A DNA stretch of 64,000 nt from an uncultured Paracoccaceae bacterium (GTDB lineage: Bacteria; Pseudomonadota; Alphaproteobacteria; Rhodobacterales; Rhodobacteraceae): contig CANMFL010000003.1 in the NCBI GenBank assembly GCA_947497185.1, forward strand, positions 434,001 through 498,000. Direction: 5' to 3'. The notes below the pieces were generated by a model. That model did not search any database. It was given only the letters and a program-made list of their open reading frames with translations, and was not told the origin of the DNA. The position numbers and the translations under genes were made by a program. Shown here in pieces: positions 46,612 through 55,712 of this stretch (position 1 is the stretch's first letter; each line of letters opens with the position of its first letter).

Positions 46612-48339
46612 TCAGAGATCCATGTAGATGTGTTTTTCGGCCTTTCCACCCGGATGCGTCGTCGCACCGAAACGTGTCGCGCCAACCAGTTGTGAATATT
46701 TCCACAGGGCACCGGAAGCGTAGATCGTTTCTTTTGGACCTGCCCACGCTTCTTTGCGCGCAGCCATGTCTTCGTCCGACACATTCACCGAAAGCTCGCC
46801 AGTCACAGCGTTCATCGTGATGATGTCGCCGTCTTTGATCAATGCAATCGGACCACCGTGTGCGGCCTCTGGCCCCACGTGACCCACGCAGAACCCGCGT
46901 GTCGCACCAGAGAAACGACCGTCAGTGATCAGTGCCACCTTTTTGCCCATGCCCTGACCGGACAGCGCAGCAGTTGTTGCCAGCATTTCGCGCATCCCCG
47001 GTCCACCTGATGGGCCTTCGTTGCGGATCACGAGAACTTCGCCTTCTTCGTAGTTGCGTGCTTTGACAGCGGCGAATGCTTCTTCTTCGTTTTCAAAGCA
47101 GCGTGCTGGACCTGAGAAGACTTGTTCTTCTGCGGCCATACCCGCAACTTTTACAATCGCGCCTTCTGGGGCAAGGTTGCCTTTGAGACCAACAACACCG
47201 CCTGTTTTCGTAATCGGGCTGTTGATGTGATAGATCACGCGATCATCGGCTTCGCCCATGATCATGTCCAACTCTTCGCCCATTTCGCGACCAGATGCGG
47301 TCATGCAGTCTTCGTGGATCAAGCCCGCTTTGCGCAGTTCTTTCATCACGACAGGCACACCACCGGATTCGTAGAGGTCTTTGGCCACATACTGACCACC
47401 TGGTTTCAGATCGACAAAGTAAGGTGTATCTTTGAAGATGTCGCAAACGTCGAACAGATCAAAGTCGATGCCAGCTTCATGCGCAATCGCAGGAAGGTGC
47501 AGACCAGCGTTCGTGGACCCACCTGTACAGGCCACAACACGCGCCGCATTCTCTAGCGATTTGCGGGTCACAACATCACGCGCACGGATGTTTTTCGCGA
47601 TCAGGTTCATCACCGCTTCACCAGAAGCGACACCATATTGGTCACGGGATTCGTAAGGCGCAGGCGCACCAGATGAATTCATCAGCGCAAGGCCGATTGC
47701 TTCGGACACACAAGCCATGGTGTTCGCGGTGAACTGGCCACCACATGCACCAGCGGATGGGCATGCGACGCGTTCCAGAATTTCCAATTCGGCGTCGGTC
47801 ATGTTGCCTGCTTGGTGCTGGCCAACCGCCTCGAACACGTCTTGAACGGTCAAATCTTTGCCGTTCAACCGACCCGGAAGGATTGAACCACCGTAGATAA
47901 AGACGGAAGGCGTGTTCAAACGCACCATCGCCATCATCATACCGGGCAAGGATTTGTCGCAACCCGCAAGACCAACAAGTGCGTCGTAGCAGTGACCGCG
48001 CATCGTCAATTCAACCGTGTCAGCAATCGCTTCACGCGACGCCAGTGACGACCGCATACCTTCGTGACCCATCGCAATACCGTCGGTGACGGTGATCGTT
48101 GTAAATTCGCGTGGCGTCCCAAGACCTTTTTTGACACCCAGCTTCACTGACTGCGCTTGACGGTTCAGTGCGATGTTACAAGGCGCGGCTTCGTTCCAGC
48201 AAGTGGCGACGCCAACCCATGGCTGGGCGATCGCTTCTTCGTCCAAGCCCATCGCGTAAAAATAGGACCGATGCGGGGCGCGTGATGGCCCTTCGGTCAC
48301 ATGGCGGCTGGGCAGGTTGGATTTGTCTACTTTGGTCAT
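46612..48339 (-). CDS. ilvD: dihydroxy-acid dehydratase
   Basis: 575-residue Fe-S dehydratase of branched-chain amino-acid and pantothenate synthesis, which converts 2,3-dihydroxy-3-methylbutanoate to 2-oxoisovalerate. Cluster and active-site stretches are [22 protein letters not shown] and [16 protein letters not shown]. The C-terminal [12 protein letters not shown] is typical. The start [14 protein letters not shown] (48339) is preferred over an in-frame Met at 48390. Confidence 0.97.
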   Translation of the reverse strand: MTKVDKSNLPSRHVTEGPSRAPHRSYFYAMGLDEEAIAQPWVGVATCWNEAAPCNIALNRQAQSVKLGVKKGLGTPREFTTITVTDGIAMGHEGMRSSLASREAIADTVELTMRGHCYDALVGLAGCDKSLPGMMMAMVRLNTPSVFIYGGSILPGRLNGKDLTVQDVFEAVGQHQAGNMTDAELEILERVACPSAGACGGQFTANTMACVSEAIGLALMNSSGAPAPYESRDQYGVASGEAVMNLIAKNIRARDVVTRKSLENAARVVACTGGSTNAGLHLPAIAHEAGIDFDLFDVCDIFKDTPYFVDLKPGGQYVAKDLYESGGVPVVMKELRKAGLIHEDCMTASGREMGEELDMIMGEADDRVIYHINSPITKTGGVVGLKGNLAPEGAIVKVAGMAAEEQVFSGPARCFENEEEAFAAVKARNYEEGEVLVIRNEGPSGGPGMREMLATTAALSGQGMGKKVALITDGRFSGATRGFCVGHVGPEAAHGGPIALIKDGDIITMNAVTGELSVNVSDEDMAARKEAWAGPKETIYASGALWKYSQLVGATRFGATTHPGGKAEKHIYMDL

Positions 48340-48636
48340 GGATTGCGCCTCGCGATAAATCGTTTGGAATGGGTCTAAATAAGGGGGCAAGGCGTGACAA
48401 GCGCTTAACGCAAGCTTTTGCTGGATGACCGTCGGCTAAATACTGCTGATCCATCACGGAAACTGGCAAACTTGGGCCGGATTCACACCTGTTTCCACGC
48501 AACAGATGTAAGACGCGCCAAAGCGCATAAACTTAATACATCAAACTTCACATGAAACGCAGGCCGCCTGCGTCATGCGCATGAGCAGCCGCTTTTGCGA
48601 CCGATTAAGGTGCCTCACGTCCTACAGGAGAAATTT
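48340..48636. other. 297-base intergenic region between ilvD and a small membrane protein gene
   Basis: Divergent promoter region. It contains a perfect hairpin ACGCAGG-CCG-CCTGCGT (48557-48573) followed at once by the palindrome CATGCGCATG (48574-48583). No ORF with a ribosome site, tRNA or branched-chain leader peptide (run of Leu/Ile/Val codons) is seen. A small RNA is possible but unsupported. Confidence 0.45.
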
Positions 48637-48849
48637 ATGTCCGCGAACGATCAAGAAAACCGCAAGCCATTCATCCATGACACTGACGGTGCAACCAACA
48701 CATGGGTCCTCGCCGTTATTGCCATCCTCATCGTGGTAGGCGGCATTTTCCTCTATAGTGGCGATGACGAAGGGATCGAAGTAACCCCAGAGCCCGCCCC
48801 AACAGCAATTGAAGAAATCACACCAACCGAGACTTTACCTGCTGAATAA
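48637..48849 (+). CDS. small single-pass membrane protein, unknown
   Basis: 70-residue protein: hydrophilic N-terminus (1-22), one TM helix (about 23-42, WVLAVIAILIVVGGIFLY), then an acidic Pro/Thr/Glu-rich tail to the end. By the positive-inside rule the tail is probably periplasmic. CAGGAG 6 bases before the ATG at 48637 supports this start; a longer reading from 48595 is rejected. It precedes accD by 87 bases. Confidence 0.7.
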   Translation: MSANDQENRKPFIHDTDGATNTWVLAVIAILIVVGGIFLYSGDDEGIEVTPEPAPTAIEEITPTETLPAE

Positions 48850-48860
48850 GACTTTGGTGC

Positions 48861-48903
48861 GCGCGGACGGCCTTGCATTGATTGCAATTCGTGTCGTCCG
48901 CGC
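48861..48903. promoter_or_regulatory. perfect 9-bp inverted repeat upstream of accD
   Basis: GCGCGGACG (48861-48869) and CGTCCGCGC (48895-48903) flank an AT-richer 25-base segment with an ATTGCAAT palindrome. There is no T run, so it looks more like a leader structure or operator than a terminator. Confidence 0.45.
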
Positions 48904-48936
48904 ATATCTCTGCCGTATCAACGCAGAGGCACCGTT

Positions 48937-49860
48937 ATGAACTGGATCACGAACTACGTCCGACCCACAATCAACTCGCTGTTTTCACGGCGCGAGGTGC
49001 CGGAAAATCTTTGGCAGAAATGCGATGAATGCGGCACGATGCTGTTCCACCGCGAACTGTCGGACAACCTATATGTTTGCACCAACTGTGACCACCACAT
49101 GGCCATTGGCGCACGCAACCGTTTAGACGCGCTGTTTGACGGCGGTATTTACGTCGAAGTCGCAGTGCCGGAGCCGGTCGCCGATCCGCTGCACTTTAAA
49201 GATCAAAAGAAATACACAGACCGCATCAAAGACGCCCGCAAGAAAACCGGCGAACGCGAAGCGATGCTTGTCGTCGAAGGCGAAGTCGGCCGCACCCAAG
49301 CTGTGGTCGCCGTCCAAGACTTCACCTTCATGGGTGGGTCTATGTCCATGTATGTCGGCAACGCGATTATTGCGGCGGCTGAACGGGCGATTGAAATGAA
49401 ATGCCCACTGATCCTGTTTTCCGCCGCTGGTGGCGCACGGATGCAAGAAGGCATCCTTGGCCTGATGCAAATGCCGCGCACCACGATTGCCGTGCAAATG
49501 CTGAAAGAAGCAGGGCTGCCGTATATCGTCGTCCTGACGCACCCGACGACTGGTGGTGTTACGGCGTCCTACGCGATGCTCGGCGACGTGCAGATTGCGG
49601 AACCAAACGCGCTGATCGGCTTTGCTGGCGCACGTGTAATTGAACAAACCATCGGTGAGAAACTACCAGAAGGGTTCCAACGCGCGGAATATCTGCTGGA
49701 CCACGGCATGCTGGATCGCGTCACAAAGCGGACCGAACTCAAGGACGAGTTGATCACGATCATGCGTCTTTTGATGAAACAGCCGCCAGCGGTCAAAGGC
49801 GACCTGCCCCCACCGACACCCGATCTTGAACTGCCTGACATCGAGGACGCAAAAGCGTGA
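48937..49860 (+). CDS. accD: acetyl-CoA carboxylase carboxyltransferase subunit beta
   Basis: 307-residue beta subunit, which with AccA transfers the carboxyl group from biotin to acetyl-CoA to start fatty acid synthesis. The N-terminal zinc ribbon uses Cys29, Cys32, Cys48 and Cys51. The crotonase-like domain has FMGGSMSMYVGNAI, SAAGGARMQEGILGLMQM and HPTTGGVTASYAMLGD. It is followed by a DUF6010-like gene and folC, each overlapping by 4 bases; accD-folC linkage is common in alphaproteobacteria. Confidence 0.97.
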   Translation: MNWITNYVRPTINSLFSRREVPENLWQKCDECGTMLFHRELSDNLYVCTNCDHHMAIGARNRLDALFDGGIYVEVAVPEPVADPLHFKDQKKYTDRIKDARKKTGEREAMLVVEGEVGRTQAVVAVQDFTFMGGSMSMYVGNAIIAAAERAIEMKCPLILFSAAGGARMQEGILGLMQMPRTTIAVQMLKEAGLPYIVVLTHPTTGGVTASYAMLGDVQIAEPNALIGFAGARVIEQTIGEKLPEGFQRAEYLLDHGMLDRVTKRTELKDELITIMRLLMKQPPAVKGDLPPPTPDLELPDIEDAKA

Positions 49861-50255
49861 TCCTATTCGCCGCGCTGATTGGCGCGGGGTTAGGTGGATT
49901 TGCCGTGCTGATGATGTTTCACGCAGGCATGTTGGCCGAACGATCCGGCACAGCGGTTTTGCTGTGCGCAGTCGCATTATTCTACCCGGTTTTTGCGATG
50001 CAAACACTAGATTTCGGCAATGTCGCACTGCATCTCATTATCTTCATCGGCTTTGCCACGCTGGCCCGTTTCGGGTTCCAGCGCGGCACACATTTGCTTG
50101 CGGGCGGCTTGATCGGCCACGGCATTCTCGACATGGGCCTACACGTCGTCGGCGCACCGGGCCCGATCTGGTGGCCCGCGATGTGCGGCGCATTTGATAT
50201 AACAGCTGGGGCGGCGCTGGTCCGTCTCGTTCAAACTGGGAAAGCAATCGCATGA
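49857..50255 (+). CDS. small integral membrane protein, DUF6010-like
   Basis: 132-residue hydrophobic protein with four predicted TM helices (about 3-24, 32-48, 56-72, 82-124 in two segments). The conserved-looking HLLAGGLIGHGILDMGLHVVGAP and WWPAMCGAFD resemble DUF6010. GTG start overlaps the accD stop (GTGA), and its stop overlaps folC (ATGA), so it is translationally embedded in a lipid/folate operon. Function unknown. Confidence 0.75.
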   Translation: MILFAALIGAGLGGFAVLMMFHAGMLAERSGTAVLLCAVALFYPVFAMQTLDFGNVALHLIIFIGFATLARFGFQRGTHLLAGGLIGHGILDMGLHVVGAPGPIWWPAMCGAFDITAGAALVRLVQTGKAIA

Positions 50256-51535
50256 CCAACACTTCTGACGCGATCCTCGCACGTATGATGGCGCTACATC
50301 CAAAGGTGATCGATCTGACGCTGGATCGCACATGGCGGCTGTTAGAAGCGCTCGACAATCCGCAAAAGAAACTGCCGCCCGTGATCCACATCGCTGGCAC
50401 CAATGGCAAAGGATCAACCCAAGCGATGATCCGTGCTGGTCTGGAACAATCTGGCGCTGCCGTTCACGCCTACACATCCCCGCATCTGGCGCGATTCCAC
50501 GAACGGATCAGGCTGGCAGGTACGCTGATTACAGAAGCCGCGCTGACCGAAATCTTGGACCGCTGCTATCAGGCAAACAGCCCCGACACGATTACATATT
50601 TCGAGATCACAACCATTGCAGGACTGCTCGCCTTCGCCGAAACGCCCGCCGATTACACCTTGTTAGAGGTTGGTTTGGGCGGACGGCTGGACGCGACCAA
50701 CGTGGTTGAAAAACCCGCGATCACGATCATCACGCCTGTCGATCTGGACCACCAAGCCTTTCTTGGTGACACATTAACCGCGATTGCGACCGAAAAAGCA
50801 GGGATCATCAAGCGCGACGTGCCTTGCGTCGTTGGCCCGCAACACGAAGAATCCATGGACGTAATCGAAGCCATTGCAGCACGCCTTGGCGCACCACTGC
50901 TGGCACACGGCCAGCACTGGCATGTATCGGAAGAACGCGGACGACTGATTTATCAAGACGAACGCGGCTTGCTTGATTTACCTCTGCCAGCCTTGCGCGG
51001 ACCGCACCAGATCACCAACGCAGGTGCCGCGATTGCAGCACTGCGGGCGCTCGGCAAGGACGACGCCGCGTGCGAAGCGGCGGTTACAAACGCCTATTGG
51101 CCCGCACGGATGGAAAAACTCACCAGCGGTGCTTTGGTTGAATTGGCCGCACCAGCAGAGCTTTGGTTGGACGGCGGGCACAATCCTGCAGCGGGTCGCG
51201 CATTGGCTGCGACGCTCAAGCAGCAACCGCCGAAGCCAACGCATTTGATCTGCGGCATGCTGAACACCAAGGACATCACTGGATACCTCGCGCCATTGGC
51301 CCAAGTTGCGCAAACATTAACCGCCGTCTCGATCCCTGACGAGGTCAACACGATCCCAGCCGAAGAAACCGCCAAGATCGCCGCGACAGTTGGTTTGAAA
51401 TCGTCATCCGCACCCGATGTCGCCAGTGCAATAAGGGATATCACGGCAACGGCCCCCAATGCGCGCATCTTGATTTGCGGGTCGCTATACCTCGCCGGTG
51501 CCGTCATGCGGGCGAATCATACCGAATCGGTCTGA
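50252..51535 (+). CDS. folC: bifunctional folylpolyglutamate synthase / dihydrofolate synthase
   Basis: 427-residue Mur-ligase-fold enzyme that adds glutamates to folates. P-loop IAGTNGKGSTQAM (about 43-55), the omega-like HLARFHERIRLAG, LEVGLGGRLDATNV and the C-terminal DGGHNPAAG are diagnostic. Cytosolic. Start overlaps the DUF6010-like gene. Last gene of the accD operon; an inverted repeat at 51552-51581 follows it. Confidence 0.96.
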   Translation: MTNTSDAILARMMALHPKVIDLTLDRTWRLLEALDNPQKKLPPVIHIAGTNGKGSTQAMIRAGLEQSGAAVHAYTSPHLARFHERIRLAGTLITEAALTEILDRCYQANSPDTITYFEITTIAGLLAFAETPADYTLLEVGLGGRLDATNVVEKPAITIITPVDLDHQAFLGDTLTAIATEKAGIIKRDVPCVVGPQHEESMDVIEAIAARLGAPLLAHGQHWHVSEERGRLIYQDERGLLDLPLPALRGPHQITNAGAAIAALRALGKDDAACEAAVTNAYWPARMEKLTSGALVELAAPAELWLDGGHNPAAGRALAATLKQQPPKPTHLICGMLNTKDITGYLAPLAQVAQTLTAVSIPDEVNTIPAEETAKIAATVGLKSSSAPDVASAIRDITATAPNARILICGSLYLAGAVMRANHTESV

Positions 51536-51551
51536 CGACAAACTTCCCGAC

Positions 51552-51596
51552 TGATTCGTTTTCTCTTTGACGGACGAATCACTTCACGTCTATATC
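51552..51596 (+). promoter_or_regulatory. inverted repeat and candidate promoter before the envelope cluster
   Basis: TGATTCG (51552-51558) and CGAATCA (51575-51581) form a perfect inverted repeat. Overlapping it, TTGACG (51567-51572), 18 bases and TATATC (51591-51596) resemble a sigma-70 promoter for the gene at 51674. The overlap suggests regulated transcription. Confidence 0.45.
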
Positions 51597-51673
51597 TGTC
51601 TCTAATTACGAAAAGCACGTGGCCTGCCAGCCGTCTTATTTAGATCCAGTGTTTTATTTTTTGGGGATACAAT

Positions 51674-52297
51674 ATGTTATCGCGAACAGTTTTGACTGTT
51701 GCGGTGGTTGGGGCATTTTTCGCCTCACAGACCATTGCGCAAACGACTGCGAGGGCTGCTGACGGCTCTTTTACTTATCAAGGCCAGCAAAAGAATATTA
51801 GCCAAGCGTCCAGCGCTGACACCGCAACAATGGCGCGGTTTTACGACCTGCGCGACGGCTGTGAAGGATTGTGCATCGCACCCGATATCGCCGCGAGTGA
51901 CGTTGAAACAATTACTGAAAACACCGTTCTCGCCTTTATGGCAAACGAACTGTCCGACGGCACGGGCCTGTTGATTGATAGCCGCCTGCCCTCTGACCGC
52001 GCCCTTGGCTACTTGCCCGCCTCTGCCAGCATCCCGCACACGCTCGTCACGCCAGAAAACCCGCTGCTGCCCGAGATTTTAAAGGCACTGGGCGCGCGTA
52101 GCTTATTGGGTGCGTTTAACTTTTCCGACGCCATGACGCTTGTTGTGTTCGATGCGGGACCGACGACCATGGACGCCCATCACTTGGTGAATGCCTTGAT
52201 CGCTGCCGGATACCCCGCTGCCAAAATCAAATACTACCGTGGCGGGATGCAATTTTGGGCCACACTTGGTTTAACAACTGAGGGGCTATCATCATGA
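51674..52297 (+). CDS. exported rhodanese-like protein lacking the catalytic cysteine
   Basis: 207-residue protein with a signal peptide (about 1-22, cleavage near TIAQ). The later half has a rhodanese-like pattern: LLIDSRLPSDRALGYLPASASIP, then a VVFDAGPT segment where the catalytic Cys loop should be, then LIAAGYPAAKIKYYRGGMQFWATLGL. No Cys is present in the active loop (the only two Cys are at about 67 and 71), so sulfur transfer is unlikely and a binding role is likelier. It overlaps the first LysM gene (ATGA). Confidence 0.75.
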   Translation: MLSRTVLTVAVVGAFFASQTIAQTTARAADGSFTYQGQQKNISQASSADTATMARFYDLRDGCEGLCIAPDIAASDVETITENTVLAFMANELSDGTGLLIDSRLPSDRALGYLPASASIPHTLVTPENPLLPEILKALGARSLLGAFNFSDAMTLVVFDAGPTTMDAHHLVNALIAAGYPAAKIKYYRGGMQFWATLGLTTEGLSS

Positions 52298-53175
52298 ACT
52301 CTTTCGGGCCAAGACAACGGACAAGCGTGCTGCCATGGGTGATAACCGCAGGCGCCGTGACCTTTGCAGTTGGCGTCATGGGCACGCTTTATATCACCAA
52401 AAGCCAGCAACGTGCGCAGACCGAAGCCTTGTCATCCATCGTCGCGCAACTGTCGGACATTCAAGTCAGCCGTGCGCAAACGCCTGACCTGCTTGCGATC
52501 ACGACACCCGCGTCTGACACCGCCGAAGTGGCGATGCCAACACCCGTCGATGATATCCCGACCACGATCCCAAGTGCTTCTGCTGCATTGGCCGCCGCCG
52601 CCCCAACCGAAGAAGATCTGCGCAGCAAAGAAGACAAAATCGCCGAAGCCATCGCAATCGCGAACCGCAACCAGTTGCGCATGCTGACCGAAGGCGTCGT
52701 TGCGGGTCTCTACGACGTGACCGCAGAACCGGTTGACGGCGAACGTCCGCGTCTTGCCCTGCAGTCACGGAACGCGGCGACAACCGCACAAGCGCTCGAA
52801 GGAATTCTGGCCGCAGCCGCCGAAAGCGGTCAAATCGACGTACCCGACGCCGTGAACACAAGCGACGGCAATATCGACCCGCAAACCATGCTGTTTGATC
52901 TCGTGCAGCGGTCGCTTGAAAACGGCTCTCCGGAAGAAGTCGCAGCCGCACGCGAACTGCAGCTACGGGCCTTTGCAGCCTCTACCGCTGAAACCCAAAC
53001 TGTTTCCGGCGAACGGTTTTACACCGTCGAAAGCGGTGACAGCCTAGCCTATATCGCGTTGCAGTTTTACGGATCGACGGGCCAATACCCCCGCATTTTC
53101 GAAGCCAACCGCGATAAACTTGCGTCACCCGAGAAGGTGCAGATCGGTCAACGACTGCGCATTCCGAATGTTTAA
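52294..53175 (+). CDS. membrane-anchored LysM protein
   Basis: 293-residue protein with an N-terminal TM helix (about 13-35), a long Ala/Pro/Thr-rich periplasmic linker, a helical region (about 105-230), and one C-terminal LysM domain (about 244-293: FYTVESGDSLAYIALQFYG ... IGQRLRIPNV). LysM should bind peptidoglycan. The segment GQIDVPDAVNTSDGNIDPQT just before resembles one in the second LysM gene of this cluster. It overlaps the rhodanese-like gene. Confidence 0.85.
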   Translation: MNSFGPRQRTSVLPWVITAGAVTFAVGVMGTLYITKSQQRAQTEALSSIVAQLSDIQVSRAQTPDLLAITTPASDTAEVAMPTPVDDIPTTIPSASAALAAAAPTEEDLRSKEDKIAEAIAIANRNQLRMLTEGVVAGLYDVTAEPVDGERPRLALQSRNAATTAQALEGILAAAAESGQIDVPDAVNTSDGNIDPQTMLFDLVQRSLENGSPEEVAAARELQLRAFAASTAETQTVSGERFYTVESGDSLAYIALQFYGSTGQYPRIFEANRDKLASPEKVQIGQRLRIPNV

Positions 53176-53188
53176 GAGATAACGACAG

Positions 53189-53740
53189 ATGGGACTAACC
53201 CGTCGAGCAGCACGCAACATGCAGGCCACTTTGGTCTGCATGTTCGCGTTTGCACAAACCGCAACAGCTACCACGCTGAACATGTGTTGGACTGGCGGCA
53301 ACGGCTACACCATGACAGGCCGGATGGAACTGCCAGACAGCGCCATGAACAAATCTATGGTCCGCGAGGATGACATCACCGCCTTTAAAATCACCGGATA
53401 TTTGAACGGTGCGCGCGTCGGATCATGGAACCTGATTGAACAGACCGAAGCGACGTCTTGGGTGTTATACTTTGACCCCGCGACATTCACCTTCCCCACC
53501 GCAATCGACCTGAACCGACCTGTCAGCCAAGAGTGGAACGCCAATGGCGACGTCGACGACTGCGGCACCCCTGGATTTGGTTTTAACGCAGGTAATTTCG
53601 CGCAAGATGTCTGCGTCAACGGCAAATATATCGAACCCAGCAGCATTGACCCCGAAACGACGTTCTTCGCGACGCTTGAACCTGTCACACCCGATTGCCG
53701 CTCTGTTGCCGCGTTAAGCAAGTCACGCCGACACCCGTGA
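53189..53740 (+). CDS. exported protein of unknown function in the LysM cluster
   Basis: 183-residue protein with a signal peptide (about 1-27, cleavage near ATA). The mature part begins LNMCWTGGNGYTMTGRMELP and holds several Cys (about 33, 129, 144, 171), which suggests periplasmic disulfides. Beta-rich by pattern. No family recognised with confidence. It lies 13 bases after the first LysM gene and 91 bases before the second. Confidence 0.7.
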   Translation: MGLTRRAARNMQATLVCMFAFAQTATATTLNMCWTGGNGYTMTGRMELPDSAMNKSMVREDDITAFKITGYLNGARVGSWNLIEQTEATSWVLYFDPATFTFPTAIDLNRPVSQEWNANGDVDDCGTPGFGFNAGNFAQDVCVNGKYIEPSSIDPETTFFATLEPVTPDCRSVAALSKSRRHP

Positions 53741-53831
53741 TCCCTGCAATCTGTGCGAATACGATGGTATTTAGCGCAATCTGGTGTATTTGGCAGGAAA
53801 TCCCTCGTGCACAATCGGTAAAGGCCGCAAA

Positions 53832-54554
53832 ATGATCCGCTTTGTCGTTGGTTTGTTCATCTTCGCAGTTGCTCTGTGTGCTTATATCATCAGCACGCAG
53901 CACGGTGGCATCATGCCGCAATCCAGCACGGTCGAGACGGTCGCCGAAGCGCCCGCCGAGCCGATTATCGCAGTGGCCGAGCAACCTGTCGATGAAACCG
54001 CGTCCACAATCATCGATCAAATTCCAGAGCGTGATCTAGGCTTTCAAACCATATCAACGCCAGTGGGCGCTGCTGTGCGCGACACGCTCGCGGTCTTGGG
54101 CCTGACCGTCCCGGGCGTTGCGGAATCCGCGCCTGACAAACGATTTGCGACGCTGATTGGTGACGCGCTCAAAAACGGCACGGCTGACGCAGAACTTACC
54201 GCAAGCGTGATAACATTGGCAGACGCTGGCGAAATCGCGATCCCCGCAGGGCTTGTCACCGCTGACGGGCAAATCGACACCGCGACCTTCCTCAAAGCGA
54301 TTGTGACGACGGCGGTCCTCGTCACCGAAGGCACCGATCCCGTCGTGCCCGACTTGTCCAATGATCCGGCGGCTGTGATTTCCGTGTATGGTTACGACTA
54401 CACCATCACCCCGACCGACAGCCTTGCCGCGATAGCGGTCAAATTCTACGGCGATATCAGACAAACCAGCAGGTTGATTCAGGCGAACCCGATTGCACTG
54501 GCGCGCCCTGCTCAGATGACCGCAGGTACGACGATCAGCATCCCGGCGTTCTGA
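53832..54554 (+). CDS. second membrane-anchored LysM protein
   Basis: 240-residue paralogue of the LysM protein upstream: N-terminal TM helix (about 3-20), linker, a helical module containing GEIAIPAGLVTADGQIDTAT, and a C-terminal LysM (about 187-240: YDYTITPTDSLAAIAVKFYG ... AGTTISIPAF). The start at 53832 is chosen because the protein then begins with a clean anchor. Its stop directly abuts the stop of convergent zapE, with no terminator between. Confidence 0.82.
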   Translation: MIRFVVGLFIFAVALCAYIISTQHGGIMPQSSTVETVAEAPAEPIIAVAEQPVDETASTIIDQIPERDLGFQTISTPVGAAVRDTLAVLGLTVPGVAESAPDKRFATLIGDALKNGTADAELTASVITLADAGEIAIPAGLVTADGQIDTATFLKAIVTTAVLVTEGTDPVVPDLSNDPAAVISVYGYDYTITPTDSLAAIAVKFYGDIRQTSRLIQANPIALARPAQMTAGTTISIPAF

Positions 54555-55622
54555 TTATTCTGCCCAATCAGCGGCCTGCATTTCGCGTAAACGGCTGGCT
54601 GTGCGTTCAAATTCAAACGTACCTTCGCCCTCAAGATACAACATCTCGGGCGATGCAGCAGCCGAACAAATCAGCCGCACCTTACCTTCATAAAGCGTGT
54701 CGATCAGCGTCACAAACCGCTTGGCTTCGTTAAAGTTTTGACGGCCAAGTCGCGGAATATCCTCGACGATCAACACACGCACCGCATCGACCAACGCAAG
54801 ATAATCGGCAGCACCCAACGGCTTGCCACACAGATCATAAAACGATGCACGCGCGACACCGTTATGAAAACCGGGCAAGGTCACTTCACGTTTTTTCACG
54901 TGCAACACAAGCGGTGCGGCCTGCCCGCCAGTCAAATCCTGCCAGACATCATCAATCTTTGACCGCGCCTCAGACGAAAGCGGCGTAAAATAACGCGGCG
55001 ATCCGGCAAGTCGTCCTTGCCGATAATCCGTTTCACTGGCCAACTCGTGAATGACCAAGCGCTGTTTGATCAGCTCGATAAATGGCGTGAACAACTGGCG
55101 GTTCAACCCATCCTTGTACAGGTCATCGGGCGGGCGGTTGGATGTGGTGACAATCGTCACACCAGCCGCAAACAACGCCTCAAATAAACGCCCAACGATC
55201 ATCGCATCGGTAATGTCCGTGATCTGCATCTCGTCAAACGCTAAAAACCGAACGCGCCCAACCAGATCAGCAGCAACTGGGGCAATCGCATCATCGACAC
55301 CCGCCTTGCGAGCCTCGGTCATCTGCGCGTGAACCCACTGCATAAACGCATGAAAATGGCTGCGCTGCTTCGGCGCGTCAATCGCTTCATACAGCAAGTC
55401 CATTAACATTGACTTACCGCGACCAACCCCGCCCCACATATACAAACCCGGCTCAGGCTCAGGGGCTTTGCGAAACAGCCCACGCTTGGGCGCAGGGGCG
55501 GCCATCGCCGCGCGCACTCGCTCTAGCTGGTCCATAACAGCGACCTGTGCAGGGTCCGCCGTCAACGCGCCACTGGCCACTTTGGCCTGATATATATCGT
55601 GCATTGTCATCGCTATCGGCAT
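54555..55622 (-). CDS. zapE: cell division protein ZapE (AFG1-like ATPase)
   Basis: 355-residue AAA-type ATPase of the AFG1/ZapE family. Walker A is GGVGRGKSMLMDLL (about 64-77), and Walker B FLAFDEMQITD is followed by TSNRPPDDLYKDGLNR. In E. coli ZapE interacts with the Z-ring; the mitochondrial homologue acts in protein quality control. Three nearby in-frame Met (residues 1, 5, 7) leave the exact start open. It is divergent from the diguanylate cyclase. Confidence 0.92.
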   Translation of the reverse strand: MPIAMTMHDIYQAKVASGALTADPAQVAVMDQLERVRAAMAAPAPKRGLFRKAPEPEPGLYMWGGVGRGKSMLMDLLYEAIDAPKQRSHFHAFMQWVHAQMTEARKAGVDDAIAPVAADLVGRVRFLAFDEMQITDITDAMIVGRLFEALFAAGVTIVTTSNRPPDDLYKDGLNRQLFTPFIELIKQRLVIHELASETDYRQGRLAGSPRYFTPLSSEARSKIDDVWQDLTGGQAAPLVLHVKKREVTLPGFHNGVARASFYDLCGKPLGAADYLALVDAVRVLIVEDIPRLGRQNFNEAKRFVTLIDTLYEGKVRLICSAAASPEMLYLEGEGTFEFERTASRLREMQAADWAE

Positions 55623-55712
55623 AGCCCTTTGATCTCGGTTTGAAAACTACTGTTCGTCTCGTCGGCGGCTTCTTAGTCCCCGCTAATAGCATCACCGCCA
55701 TCCCCAAAACCG

